From Antennarius striatus (taxonomy: Eukaryota > Chordata > Actinopteri > Lophiiformes > Antennariidae), in the NCBI RefSeq assembly GCF_040054535.1, contig NC_090796.1, positions 12,551,501 to 12,615,500 of the forward strand: DNA of 64,000 nucleotides, in the 5' to 3' direction. Within the stretch, counting starts at the first letter, position 1. Each line of letters starts with the position of its first letter. Positions 1 to 40,403 of this stretch are shown here, piece after piece. The position numbers were made by a program, and so were the translations under genes. The notes below the pieces were generated by a model. That model was not told the DNA's origin and did not search any database. It was given only the letters and a program-made list of their open reading frames with translations.

Positions 1-1119
1 TTTGTGAAATTACCCCTTGCAGCTTTCTTAAGAAGAGTGCATCATTAATTACTGTTTTCTCTGGTGTGATTTTGTTTGACTCATTGACAGCACACAAATG
101 TGATGTGGGAATCTAGGCCTTGGGACTTTGTTGACTTGTTCCTCAAACTGAGAAATCTAAATGAGAGCTCCACTTGTTCAGGAAGTGTTTCTGCCTTTCT
201 GTATTAAACTCTCAGCTGTTGGGCTGTTTTCTCTGGCCGGCTGGCGTGGCTAGAGTTGTCACAATTGCTCTTGACAGCAGTGACAAATGTCAGCATGAGG
301 TGGAATTCTGAGTAACTGAACCCAGCTACCTCGTTTCATCCATATTTCAACAAAAATAGAAAAATAGTTCTCTTGCAGCGCAGTGTGACATAACATACTT
401 AAATTATTATCGCAGAATAATTCAGACCTATTCCGTCTTGCACTTGTGAACTGGCTAATGCTTTGAAGAAGCTTAATTAGGAAGTGATAACAAGGAAGTG
501 CAAAAGTCAGCAAAGTGACACTTTGAATGTAATTATTAAAGTTTAGAATCACACCAAATGTTGCCTTTTTATATGAAATAATTTGCATATGTTCTACTAA
601 ATTCATTTAAGTAGAATATCGGTTTTATTTCAGCTCTATAGCGTTATTATATCCTCCATGTCTACGTCCATATTTTGAAACTATGTTTTTCTATCTAATC
701 ACTTTTCATCACACACGTTTTTTAATTCGAAATATATTTCTGCTTGCTTTAAATTCCATCCTCTTGATCAGCTTGATGTTTTAATCTCTCTCTCATTAGT
801 ATTCTTGTCACACTGCAGGACACCACAACTAGAAACTAATTACAGACCAGTGCTGCACAGATCACATATATTATTAGCATTATTTATTCATACTATTAAG
901 TAACTGATAAACTGCAGTCGCTTGTGTATTATCACCATCATTTTTTTTTCTGCTTTGCCCCTTTCCTTTTCATTTATTTATAGTAGTGACTTACAGGTTC
1001 CTCTCCTCCAGTGCTGGATCCCTTTCACCCCGACTATTAGTTTTGCCACGTCTTGCTCTTTTAAGTTCATTTCCACTTTGTCTATTTTTATCCACCTTTC
1101 AACCTGTGACCCGACTCAG
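1..1119 (+). other. psd intron upstream of first visible exon; nothing else seen
   Basis: AT-rich sequence before the first recognisable SEC7 exon. It ends in a pyrimidine-rich run and a CAG acceptor at 1117-1119. No coding exon, RNA gene or repeat was recognised here. The short open frames are not supported. Confidence 0.5.
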
Positions 1120-27389
<26,270 letters not shown>

Positions 27390-30300
27390 GGCATAGCGGG
27401 AGCGCTGGGAGCGGCACAGTGTTGCGCTGCCACTGGCAGGCTGTCTCCCTGCATAGGTTTAATTTGAGATCCAGGAGGGTTTGGAGCTCTACTTGAAGGG
27501 GAATCAGGAGTGAAGGTCTACCCCACACCCTCCCCTGAAACACAACGCCCTAACCGCACCCCAAACTTCTCACCTAACAGATGAGGGCTGGGAAATAACC
27601 AGCGAGGATGTTGGTGTAGGAGGTGGGAGGATCGGCTGGGAGGTCAAAGACATGCAGAGATGGATTGTCTTTGAGACGGTGCGTCGGGTGCAGCAGCAGA
27701 CTGAACTGTGCTTTGAACCAGGGACATTCATCCAGCATCCTTTCCTTTTCTCCTCTTTCGCTCTTTCAAAGCATCTCTCCGGCCACACTCTCCCACCTTT
27801 TTGCGTGACCTTTTGCTCAGTTTTGGGACCAAACACCTAGGGAAGCATCCCATTTTAGATGACTGATGATTTGATCTCAGTTTAATTGCCATCATCACAC
27901 TGATTTCAAGCACTGTAATAGTTTTTTGAACTGTGAAACCACTAGATCTGTTGGAACCATTACATTCCAGTTCCTTTTTGCCACATCATCACCATTATGT
28001 GTCACATTTCATACAGGAACTTCAGAACATTTAGATCATGTACATGTTTCATTGAATTTTTGAAATCTATGGACTGTTCTCGAGGTCGTGGCTGCAGTAT
28101 ACAGCCTGAAGAGAAGGCAGTCCGTCTCTCCTTTTTTCTTGAGTGATGACATCAGAAGTTCACAGTAATCCTGATGTGGAGCAATGTAACTGCATCTCAT
28201 CAAGAGTTTTTTGTTGCTCTACTTGAACAGGCGATCTCTCTCCCAATTGCTTTAGCTTTTGTCCCGTGGTGTGCTTCTGTTCTTTCTATTTCTTGGCCGA
28301 AAGTTTTCTCCAGCGATCCGCATGCCTGCATCCAGCACAGCTTCTTTTAGGCCTTTTGCTGCACTGATGGTCTCTGGGGTCGTTTTAGTCCTTTTCCTCA
28401 TGCCGGTGCCATAGCCAACATGTGTAATCTCTGTCTGTACTCAAAGTCTGTCCTTTATAAACCCTGTTTTAAGACTCACCAGGCAGACCCTGAATGTTAT
28501 TGTTTTTTCAGTATTTTTACAGTATTTTAAAGTCGTTTGTTGTTGTTGAATCTGTTCCACCCGTGTATGATGAAATATGATATTGAAATATGTAAACAGA
28601 ACATGTTATCCATACTCTCTGTAGACATCCAGGATATGTTGTATTTAACACACCATCAGCTTATATTGTAGGATACATATTTAAAAATATATTCTACACG
28701 CTATTGTGATGATGCATTCGGTACTGTGCACTCAAAGTTGGCATTTTCTTCTTGTGAGTACCAGAAGCGCAATGAACATGTGTTGTTTTTCCTTACATGG
28801 TGGTAATAATTCAGCACAATATGAGTATTATAGTAGAGCATATGTACCTATCTCAGATTAGTAAGTGATTGAGGGGCGCTTGCGACAGGATTTCGTTACA
28901 TGGTAGTGACAGTAGGGATGCATGTGAGGACACCACTGGACGTATCCCAAAGACAGCGCATGGTTCACTATGACCTACTAGCATGATTTCACAGGGATCA
29001 TGTTTGATTTTGCTGGCAAACATGCATGGAAAAGGTGAGGAATGTAAATGCAACAAAACCCCACATTACAGAAAATGTGGACAGACTGGTTTGAATTTAG
29101 AACTATATGATGTTTGGGTATAATTTCGGTAGCCATACACTCCTCACAGTATTGTTGATTATATAGTCATTTTCTACTCAGGCTTTAAAATGACGCCTTG
29201 TGCAGCTGCAGTGCCAGCATCCAATCAGCAGGGAGCGCTGTCAATGTACAATTTTTTTTTTTTTCAGCCATACTCACACCTGCTGCACCTGCAGTGAATA
29301 TGCATGGCGTCATCCACTCACCTGAGGATGGGAATGGATAATGCAGGGCTAAATGAGAAAACACCTATTTGTATTAACCGTTTATATCAGTGTTTACATG
29401 TCTGTCATTCTCTACGTGAATGTTTGTATGTGCATGCTGTGACCGTGCTGGCACATGTTCTTTGACACATCTTTCATCCAGCACCACTTCCCATGCTGTT
29501 ACAAAAATGATTTGACATCCAGACTTAAGGCTGAAGTTTTTCTCTCCATTACTTTTTGTCAGCTTGGAACAGAAACAATTAGTTGATTCATCGTTGCTGT
29601 AGTAATTTTTCAAGCATAAGTGTCAGTATTTCCTTGTTTTCTTTGTCTTATATGATAGTAAAAGTGAGTATCTTTATGGTTTGACTGTTAATCAGGCAAA
29701 TCTAAGAATTCATACATTTCATATCGACATCTGTCACACCTTTATGTTTTCTGAACAAAACAATCATTATTAGTTGCGGCCACACATTACTTTCATCTGT
29801 ATTTCATCCTCTGCTTCTTATGTCATATTCAGCCATTTCAGTGATGTCACTTTTGACTGTGATTGTTTAAAGAAAGCAAATGTGGCTGTTCTCGATGAGC
29901 TGACATCCTTTACCTGCTACTCAACATGACATCGTAGCTCAGCATTTATGTGTTTGACTCTGCTATTTATAATGTGGCCAGAATTAGCAAGCAATCAGGT
30001 GATGAGATTGATGATGGGCTTTGACACTGGAAGTGCCCATTTAATTAATTTTTGGAACATTCATATCAAATTAATCCCAATGTGATGTAAATCTGCTCAG
30101 TTTACCCTAACATTTATCTTTTTATTCCACACAGAAGGAATTATTCTATTACTATATTGAATATAATCATTTGAGTAAGTAAATCATTTGATTTCTGTTA
30201 TGCTGATCTTTTATATGAAGGGTATCCCTAACAATCAGTAGTCCAAAAATATAATTTAGCCCAGATGTGGACATTGTATAAAACAATCTCACCACTCAAT

Positions 30301-31530
30301 GACTCCACTAGATCTTCTCCAGCACAAACACTTTAACCAGCTTTTATGAAATTATATTTCTGTGGTTCCAAATTTGCATATGAGTCAATTAGAACTCAAA
30401 CCATTATGTTTCAACAATAGTCTTTGCAGCAAATTTGTTGCTTCAAGCTTCACAAATGTGAAACTTTGCTGCATTTTACCTACAATTTAAATCAGCAAAT
30501 CAAAAATATTTTGGGTTTTCAAGTGTTGGTCAGATAAAAGAATGATTTAATGACATTGTCTTTGACTTTTTGATTTTAACATTTTTTTTCAATTTGACAA
30601 ATTCAAGAGAAAATATCAAGATCAATTGCATTTTTTTACGTAGCCCCAGCAGTAAGGTAGCTGGTAGTTAATGTGAGATCCTGCAGCAGATTTTACTGTA
30701 TTGCAATTATTGATCAAGTTTTCATCGACTGCTGCATTTTCAGAGCATAGGTTGTACTTTGTACATTATGAATACAGACATATGTAGTTTAAAATGAAGG
30801 AGGCACTTCAGAGCTTCTACCTGGATAGTCTCTAAGGTCTCCCCATCTCCTTCCCACCTCCGCTATCCATTCGTTTGTCACCACTTGCTGACATCAAAGC
30901 GCAACTGTATGATCTCCATGGCACTAGTTAGCAAGGAAATGGTTTGTTCCCCTGGCGATGGAACTGTGATGCTCAAATCACCCCATCCTACAGCACTCGC
31001 AGAGGTGGAAATATGTCTGTTAAAGCAGCAGTGAATGCCTGCAGTTGTTTGGGCAAACTGTCCATTAATCTTGCTTTTTGTATTATTATTGTTTCCATTC
31101 ACAGCCTCATTTCTGAATGTAAATAAAGCATGAGATATTGCGACCCACGTTATTTATATTATGGTTCGAGTATTAAATTAAGGGATAATATATAATGTAG
31201 ATCTACATTTTATCCTGTCCTTGATTTCATGGTCATTTTTTATTACTATCAATGTGAATGAAGGAAATGGCTGTAATTAATGCTATTGTATGATGTTGTG
31301 TTTTAGAGAATTGAGCCAGCTCATACAAATCTTTTTACATGTCGAGGTCTGATATGAACTATCAGTGTTTTTTTAGACTGGTGCAGGTAAAGGCAATTTT
31401 CATTTTGTGGTACAGTTAGCTACTGTACATGTCACTGCCTTGTTTAAACTCACCAAGGAAATGTTGGTTGTGAGCTCCTTGTTTTGGGAGGCATAGAAGA
31501 TGAAATAAAAGTGTTTTGGAAGCCTATACC
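27390..31530 (+). other. psd: Probable long psd 3'UTR
   Basis: The 4.1 kb after the psd stop codon contain no supportable gene. Candidate AATAAA signals lie at 31122-31127 and 31504-31509, the second followed by GT-rich sequence (GGTGGTCTAACTTT); a further one is at 31966-31971. A long AT-rich 3'UTR is common for neuronal genes. The true cleavage site cannot be fixed without transcripts. Confidence 0.45.
31504..31509 (+). terminator. psd: Candidate psd polyadenylation signal
   Basis: AATAAA in the context GATGAAATAAAAGTG, with G/T-rich sequence about 20-40 bases downstream. It is the best-placed of three candidates before the chuk promoter. Confidence 0.4.
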
Positions 31531-32245
31531 GGTGGTCTAACTTTATTGTCTGGATAAACTCACAATTGCATGACTATTTACTGTATTATATAGTTTGCTT
31601 ACACAGTTTAGATTACACTTTCATTAATCCATCATAATGATCCACAATTTTTGTTTGTTTGCTTGAAACAAAAAACAGACTGTAACTACATTTACTGCAC
31701 AAGTGAAGCTAAGCGCACACTTCTATTGGCCTTATACTTTATTTGGGTATTTATATTTTGTTACATTTTGTACAGGTGCTAAAATTCAACATGACATTTT
31801 GTCCTTTTTTCTTTCATTGCATTCATTTGATAGCTACCAAAATCAGTAGTTCACAACTTTTTAGATTTAAATTATGAATGCATATTTTTTTAAACTAAAA
31901 TAAAAAACTTAATAAAAAACCTATTCTTATAAAGTACTGGCAGCATTAAAGTCTTCATCCGCATCAATAAAGTGCTCTCTGTCAGTATTACATTAGTGTG
32001 GATGTCGAGCTGGATAAATATAATAAATTAATTTGTCTGTTCCACTGTTTGCTCACTTATGACTTTATACAGATTTGGGTACTTCATTCTAAAGCAACTG
32101 ATAATATTTTATAAGATCATGATTTTGATCATCCTGTGGCTCCCACGTATTTAAAAAAAAGTCAAACAAACATCCCTGCTTTTATTTTTTATTTTAAATC
32201 TACAAGTCTTACCTACCTGAGAAAACCATTCAAACCCGTCTATTA

Positions 32246-32514
32246 ACTTCCGGTATGTTGGCTAATTTGAAATGCAATTCTATTTTATTTAATGTCGTTG
32301 CTTAATAGCTGGTAAACATTTTTAGCGTCGCGTAACGACAGGCCGTTGTGTTCTTGAACATATCCCGGTTTCCTTAGCAAGAAACACAGCCGGGGTTTCA
32401 GATGACGTCACGCAGGAAAGTACACATTCTCACGGTGCTGCATCGACCTGAAAACAACAAGATTGCACTTATTTTCATCTTACCCGCCTCATGACACGTT
32501 CGTAGAACCCCGAC
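32246..32514 (+). promoter_or_regulatory. chuk: chuk promoter and non-coding first exon
   Basis: This CpG-containing block (GCGTCGCGTAACGACAGG) lies in AT-rich surroundings. It has a canonical ETS site ACTTCCGGT at 32246-32254 and a full palindromic CRE, TGACGTCA, at 32403-32410. No TATA box is seen. A GAC|GTAAGT donor at 32514/32515 probably ends a non-coding exon 1. The coding exon's acceptor is at 32984/32985, 14 bases before the start ATG. Confidence 0.6.
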
Positions 32515-32998
32515 GTAAGTCTCTGACCTTTGCTTACGAACAGCACGCCACAAAACATCCATTGCAATGTAACAAAATACCGTCGAAGCTGTCATTTGCA
32601 AATACCTGTAAGCTAGCGATGGGCTCCGTCTATCTGTTGGCCAAAATGTTGATGTAGCGTTAACAAGTTGTTAGCTAACGTGACGTTGGGTAGTATGAGA
32701 ACAGTTTGTTTCATCTGTGTGTATAAAATCCCCGTTCTCATAACTCATCTGTCATAAATCGGTTGATTAAACGGATCGAGAAATATCAATTTGACATCGG
32801 TTGCTTGGATATGTCGATGTAATCTGGCATTAGCCTGACAGATGTTCCAGTATGTAGACTCTTTCCTATGTTGTATTTAGGTAGGTAGACGTTCACAAAT
32901 CCCAATCTGTTAATTTCTTCCGAAGGCTTTTTAGTGACTTTTGTTTGTACCTGTATCTAAACTATTTTGTACGTTTTGGTCCAGACTGCGTTACAACA

Positions 32999-35900
32999 AT
33001 GGAGAAACCTCCCTTCAGGCAAAACCAGAACTGCGGTGACTGGGAGCTGAAAGAGAGGCTGGGCATGGGCGGTTTTGCCCATGTTTATCTTTATCAACAT
33101 CATGTGAGTTTGGAATCATTTAATTCTACATAAATTTGGCGTAAAATTTCATCTTTAAAGAAAAAAACTCCATGACACCTTGCTAAAAGGCCACAGTATT
33201 TACTGGCTTGTTAACTTACTTTCTACAAACATTCATAAAAAACAATTTTATGAAGACATAAGACCAGTAGTGTCTCTTAAGCTACACACAGATGTCATTA
33301 GTTGATATACTGTCGTAATAACTGTGCTTTCATTTGTTTTGTTTTATTTCTAGGAAACAAATGAAAAACTAGCAGTAAAAATGTGTCGCCTGGAACTCAC
33401 ACCAAGGAACAAGGACAGATGGAGCAGAGAAATCCAGATCATGAAAAAGTTTGACTCCTTTTTATGCACTGATTTTTTTTTTATTGCTGTTTATCTATAC
33501 CTAACGTTGGTTTAAAAATACTGATGTCCGATGATCATAATTAATATTTTTTTCCCCACAGTTTACAGTACTTTTCATTACACAGTTTACATTACGTTAC
33601 ATTAAACAGTTTACTAGGTTATTACTTAAAAGGATCTGCAAATATTCACAAGGATGATGTATGAGAGCTGAAGTATTTTGCAGGCATTGTGTAGAAGTGG
33701 ACGTTGCAAAATCTATGAGGGTATCATCAAATAGTAATGCAGCAATGGCTCCTCTCACTCAGGTTAAATCACATCAACGTTGTGACAGCCAGAGATGTCC
33801 CAGAGGAAATTACACCCATAGCCTTAAATGATCTTCCACTGTTGGCTATGGAGTATTGCTCCAGGGGAGACCTTAGGAAGGTAAGGGCTGGTGGAAAAGT
33901 AGCACAGAATATTTCTTATTACTTAAACTTGAGAGAACATTAGCATATTTTTTGTAAAATCCTAACTAGTATATCTCCTTTTGGGCTTTGTTCCTCATTG
34001 TAATTGATAATTGCAGGGTAGGGTTCAAAAAGGAGGAATAATAAATTTTCCTTTTATTATTTTTAGTTTCATATTATGTGTCAGGCTGATTTTTCTTTTC
34101 AACAATCGCAGTGCAGTCTTTTATCCTTTATCATATCAGGTCAACTCTCAAGCCTCGTGAGTTTACTGCAGATATTAAAGAATTGTATTTGTGTTGGTTT
34201 TAGATGCTGAGCAAACTTGAAAACTGCTGCGGTTTGAAAGAGAGTGAAGTGCTTTCCCTACTCAATGATGTCGGTATGTTTGCTGTTTTCCATGCGCCGC
34301 TTCATTCAGACATTTGTCTTTAAAATGAAGCACTCAGTTAAGCCTCTATTTTGTCTTCTAGGTTCTGGTATTCAATATCTACATGAGAACAAGATTATAC
34401 ATAGAGACCTTAAACCTGAGAACATAGTACTGCAAGATATCAATGGAAAGGTAAACTACAACTTCATGTATATGTACTTTTTCTGGTTGACTGTATATCT
34501 TGAAGAAAAGGTTCTACATTTGCTTATTCTTTTATAGCTGGTCCACAAGATCATTGACTTGGGCTATGCTAAAGACCTAGATCAGGGCAGCCTGTGCACC
34601 TCCTTTGTTGGCACTCTTCAGTACTTGGTAAGTGTTTCAGCTCACAAGAATAATTTCTTTATCCTTTTATTCACTCAGCTGTATGTATTATCTGGCTCCT
34701 ATCTGTTGAAACCCATTCATCTTCTCCTGTTAAAATGCAAATGCACAACTTCTCTGCAGGCACCTGAACTGTTTGAGAATAAGCCATACAGTGTTACTGT
34801 GGACTACTGGAGCTTTGGAACAATGGTGTTTGAGTGCAGTTGTGGTTTCCGTCCATTCCTGCACAACCTCCAACCTGTGCAGTGGTAAGTGATCCAGTAA
34901 GAAAGCAGACAAGTACAGTAAATTTTGTGCAGTAGTGATTTATTTTAACCATTTAGTCATTGATCAATGCATTAAAAATGGTATGATGAAAGAAGACAGG
35001 TGTCATGAACAAATTATTTAGTGCATTAAGAGTCCAGCACAGTAAGAATTGGCAACAGAGGGTGTGACAGCTCATGGAGGCATTTAAAGAGATTTACATT
35101 TCTTGGCATCCAGATCTGAAAACCTAAAAGCTGTTACTGCTTATGTGACTCATAATTCAATCAAATCCGGACATACAGACATGACATATTTTTTTGCTCA
35201 AGTTTAATTTTCACATTTCATGCATATGATGTGTGATGTCAGTCACATAAATAAATCATCAAACAAAAAAGAAAATAACACATCGCATCTATCGAGAATT
35301 TGCAACAGAATCACATTTTTCAATGTGAACATTGTCCTAAATCCACTCTGAAATATAACATTTTTATTTTATTTATTTTTACCTTGCTTGTTTTCTATCC
35401 CAAAGGGCCAGTAAAGTGAGAAATAAAGGTCCAAAAGACATCATGGCTGTAGAGGAGCTGAACGGAGAAGTAAAGTTCTCCACACACCTACCTTATCCCA
35501 ACAACCTCAGCAGGTTAGGATGCTGATACAGCAGAAATATATCTCCGTAAACACTGGTGGTACATTGTGTTTTTGGTAGACTGTGGGGGTTTTTTACTTT
35601 GTTTTTCTTCTAGAAAATGAAAGAAACTGCTGCCATTGGTTATTTAAAATAAACATAACCAGCATTTGAATAGTGTTTGGTAGTATCCCACATTAAACAC
35701 ATGTTTTAATTGTTGGATTGTAGGACACTGTTAGAGCCCTTGGAAGCGTTGCTTCAGCTGATGTTGAAGTGGGATCCTTCCCAGAGAGGAGGGAGCATCT
35801 ACACGGACACCAAGAAACCTTTGTGCTTTGAGGTGTTGGAACAAATTTTGAATATGAAGGTAAGACATGGCAGAGCTCTCTTTTTTTTATCTCAAGATAA

Positions 35901-38900
35901 GAGTGGATTTTGGTTCAGCCAGAAATTAAATATTTTTCTTAAAATGGTTACCCTTCACGTCTAAAATGTGAGAAAAATCTTAGTCTGGAACTGTAAGATT
36001 CCAAAGAAGCATGTCACGTAACAAGGTCTCTCTATTAATATTACCCCTCTGAACATGAAATTAAACTAAAACATAATCTAGTGTTATGGTTTAGTAACAT
36101 CTAGCTGCAAAGTCTGACAGTTTAATTGATTCTATATAATTTGTGTAATCAGTTACTATTTTCATTTGTACTGGCATACAATTTTAATCTACTGTGTTTT
36201 CTTTATTAAAAGGAATTTTGTCTGTTCATGTGCTCTAAACTTGATCTATACTACATAATTGCATTTGACTGTATCTGGCAGTTCTGAATATGATATTGCT
36301 GGTTCTGCTGCAACAAATCCTTTGTGCTATGGCCTTCAGTGTATGAAACATTTCAATAATCAAGGAAATAACATGTACTCTGTAAAAATTCCTCCAGGTC
36401 GTCCACATCCTGAACATGACCACAGCTCAGGTCCACTCTTTCCAGTTGAGCCCAGATGAAAGTCTCCACAGTTTGCAGAAACGAATTGAGGCTGAGACAA
36501 AGATTGAAGTGGTGAACCAGGAGCTGCTGCAGGAGACAGGAGTGTCACTGGATCCCAGGAAGCCTGCTTCACAATGTGTTCTAGATGGAGTGGTAAGTTG
36601 ACACTCGAGTAGCGTGGATTTTAGTGTCGCTCTGGGCAACAACAGGGACAAGTTAAACCGAAGATGGTGAATATGTTTGAATTTCATTATACTTGTAGAA
36701 AAAATATCACTCTGTCGTTTTAATATCATATCCTAATATTATTGCTAACCAAAACTATTCTAACATTTGAAATAGAAAAAAAAAAATTTCCATATTTGTT
36801 TTATTTGTCTTCAGGGCATTGAAATAAAAAATGATAATGATTGAAACTTCTAATCAAAGTTAATATGAAGAGATAGTAAAATTTACTTTGACAATATGTT
36901 TTGATTGCTGTGTGCACAATGAAACTCCTTGAATATTGTTTTTCATAATTGCATTTGATTAAGGAATTGATGATTAAGAGCCAGGACATTTATAAATAAG
37001 GCCCCCTGTGTAACCTGTGATCTACTTTTCGTCTGTGTAGAGAGGGTGGGACAGCTACATCGTCTATCTGTTTGACAAGAGTATCACCACATACTCTGGT
37101 CCCCTCAGTGCCAGACAACTGCCCGATAAAGTCAACACTATTGGTGTGTTTACTCCCTATTACACCTGCTGATTATTAGACATTTGAGTTGAAAGAAAGA
37201 TGAGGTTAAACTCTCTCCGCTCTTTTTAATTTTACAGTGCAAGAGGCCAAGACACAACTTCCCCTGGTTGTCTTAAAGAAGGTTTGGGGTGAAGCAGTGA
37301 GTTACATCTGTGGCCTGAAGGACGACTACAGCAGGCTTTTCCAAGGCCAAAGAGCTGCTATGTGAGTCACATGACAGACTTGTATCATCTGTTTGTCTTC
37401 TTTCTTTGAGCAATAAATTAACAATGGACTTGGCTGATAATCCTGCAGAAATTGTAATTCATATACACCTGTATTTTAGCAATTAAAAGTTCTTATTGAA
37501 CATTAGGACTAATAGTTTATTTCTCAGTTGTGTATTCATTATAATAAACCCTTTTTTTATTTTACATACCATTTATTAAATCTATTGCAAGGTGCCATAT
37601 TTTCTAATATAATCCTGTAAGGAGATAAACTGCTGCCTCTGTGGACCATAAGTCTTACACACATTATCATTAGCTGCTTCAGATGATCCTAACAGTTTCA
37701 CACCTGCAGCAGCTTCACATTGATGCAACCAGACACACCCAAGGGATTAAGGAACAGATTGTTTTCTTCCAAAACTTTTCAGGCTCTTAATCATCTGTCA
37801 TCTTTTTCCAAAGGTTGAGTCTTCTGCGCTACAACACCAACCTGACAAGATGTAAGAACAGCATGTTTGGCTTTTCTCAGCAGCTGATGGCCAAGCTGGA
37901 CTTCTTTAAGAGCAGCATCCAGTACGACCTTGAAAAATACAGCGATCAGATGCACTACGGCATATGTGAGCATGTAGTAATGGCTGACCCTCTGATGGAG
38001 ATGGTAGTTTTTATTTTTACATATGTTAACAAGATGTTTCATAATAGGAGTTGTCTTTGTTTGCCCAAAGCCTCTGAAAAGATGCTGAAAGCCTGGCAAG
38101 AAAATGAGGAAAAAGCTGCTGCGTTTGCACAGGTAATCCATGTTTAAAGGATAAACATCAATGAAGTGGTCTTGTATGGTCCCCAGAACAAAGCGTTATT
38201 GCGGCAGCCTTAGTAAGTTCCTCATTTTGTCCTGTAGGTGGCAGGAGTGAGTCACTTGGATGACGAGATCATGGCTTTGCACTCTGAGATAGTGGAACTC
38301 CAGAGGAGCCCATACGCTCGTCGCCAAGGAGACAAGATGGAACAGCTGTGAGCATTAATATTGGTTTTCTTAACATATTACTATGACCACGTAACATCTA
38401 GCACCATCAGTGGTTGAAAATGGCTCCTGGCACCACACTGCTGATTTGCAGAGGATAGTCCTTCAAACTCCTGGCTAACCCCAATGCAGACTAAGGCCAG
38501 CAAGCCCGAAAACTAATTGGCTAATCCGAAAAGTCTGTTTTTGAATACCATGATTATGCCAGTGTGAATCTTTTCTTACTCTGTGGCTGAGAATAATTCC
38601 AGGATGTTATTTTTTTTAACCAGATTATTCTAACTGTTCTAGATTTTGCTTTACCCACTTCTTTGTATCCACATTGCTGATTATTATCAAACATGGAATC
38701 ATTTTGACATTTAAAATACTCCTCCGTGATGCAAGAAATACAGCAATATATGATTTTTTTTCCATATCACCCAGACATTGACTCAGTTACAATTTACTTT
38801 TACCAAATACACATCTAATAAAGCCCCAGGGTTGTAACAAAAATCGTACGTTAATCTGCTGCTAAAAATAATATAAAAAGCAGTGGTTATTCGCCAAGAA

Positions 38901-39678
38901 TTGCTGTTATGTGATATTTATGTGTCTGGGAGTTTTTCAAAATTGTGGTAAATATTTAAATGTGACAAATTCAATTCATTACAGAGAAGAGAAGGCCATT
39001 GATCTCTACAAGCAGCTGAAAATGAAATGCAAAAGTAAGAAATATTTTAATCAAAACATTGTGATATATCGTAATTTAATTTTTCACAAAAATTCAATGA
39101 GAAATCAATTAAATGTCTTTCTTTCTTTCCTTTGTTCTTTCTTAGCACCTGAACCTGATGTGAGCAGTGACAGCTCTGAGATGGTGAAGGCCATCATTCA
39201 GACTGTCCAAAACCAAGACAAGGTCCTAAAGGATCTGTATACTCACCTGAGGTACGAGTCCGATGTCCCTCGGAGATAGCGTTTAACTCTCCGGGGACTT
39301 TGGGGATATTTTAAGAATAATAGCTCTAATTTAACTGTACTTTTCTCTCACTTTTTGTTCATCTGCAGGATAAAAATACCACCCTTTGGTACATAAAATA
39401 TGCTGTATTGTCACTGTTCATGAATGTCTGTCCTGTTTTCACTCCTCCAAACAGTAAGATCCTCATCAGCAAACAGAAGATCATTGACTTATTTCCACGA
39501 ATAGAAAAAACTCTGGAGAGTATCAAGGATGCCGATAACACAGTGATGCAGATGCAGATAAAGAGACAGAGAGAGTTCTGGCATTTATTAAAGATCGCTT
39601 GTGTAAGCTATGAAAACAAATCATTTTGTTGTTGCTGTTGTTTTTGGTATTTTTTTAGGTAGTAACTTCTTGTTACGT

Positions 39679-39725
<47 letters not shown>

Positions 39726-40403
39726 GGCTCAAAATTCATCCAGGAACTCTATAGCAGCCAGTCCTGAGTCATCCAACCTCCTGCAGGTTTCTCAGTGGTC
39801 TCAGTCGGCACAACCTGTCAGCTCTCCACATCCACTCACATCCCTCCCCGGGCCGAACGACAGGTAACCGATTGATTTGTCCAGAACAATAACAGGTCGC
39901 GATGTGGAATGCGTGATGACTGTGTGGGTAAATCATGATGAGCTATCTCTGTGTGACTTCAGTGATGCCGCTCCACGTCTGCTGCAGGAGAACCAGAGGT
40001 ACCTCACTCAGCTAACAAGCCTGATGCAGGAGGCTGCAGATGAGCAGACCAAAAGCATAGTGGTGAGTTCACAGGTTTGAGAGAGGAGCAGGTCAGATTT
40101 CAGACTATGGGCATGTTTTTTCTGAATATAGGGAGAATGATGAAAACACTAGTAGTTTAGCAAAAGTAACATCAGACCTGCAGATTATATTCACAAGTGT
40201 AAGGGAGCACGGTCATAGTCGAGGTTAACTTTTAATCTCATTTAGCCCTACAGTTGACTTGACATTAGAATCTATCAACTAGCTGTTTTTTTAGGATGTT
40301 AAATTCCTGTAACATGTTGGTTTTTCCCTCTTTCAAGGACCAAGACTGGAGCTGGACAAAATACGAAACGTTAACGACTAAATTAAAAAAGAGAAACGCG
40401 TGA
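32999..40403 (+). CDS. chuk: Inhibitor of NF-kB kinase subunit alpha (IKK-alpha), complete
   Basis: Serine kinase of the IKK complex, driving canonical and, above all, non-canonical NF-kB activation. Exons: 32999-33103, 33354-33448, 33763-33880, 34204-34273, 34362-34450, 34538-34627, 34760-34884, 35406-35513, 35724-35859, 36398-36592, 37041-37143, 37238-37361, 37814-37965, 38071-38132, 38238-38347, 38985-39034, 39146-39251, 39455-39602, 39727-39863, 39963-40062, 40338-40403. They give 762 residues (human 745). Visible: glycine loop LGMGGFAHV (21-29), Lys44, HRDLKPEN (Asp145), DLG (Asp166), activation-loop Ser177 and Ser181 in [13 protein letters not shown], a ubiquitin-like region (about 313-384) and the helical scaffold ([15 protein letters not shown]). 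NCCGLKESE and the scaffold match IKK-alpha rather than IKK-beta. The start ATG has a good context (CAACAATGG). The C-terminal DWSWTK is atypical (see findings). Confidence 0.97.
39681..39720 (+). repeat. (CA)20 microsatellite at a chuk splice acceptor
   Basis: A perfect 40-bp CA run ends six bases before the acceptor of chuk exon 39727-39863 (CACTGCAG|GCT). It occupies the place of a normal polypyrimidine tract. Confidence 0.98.
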
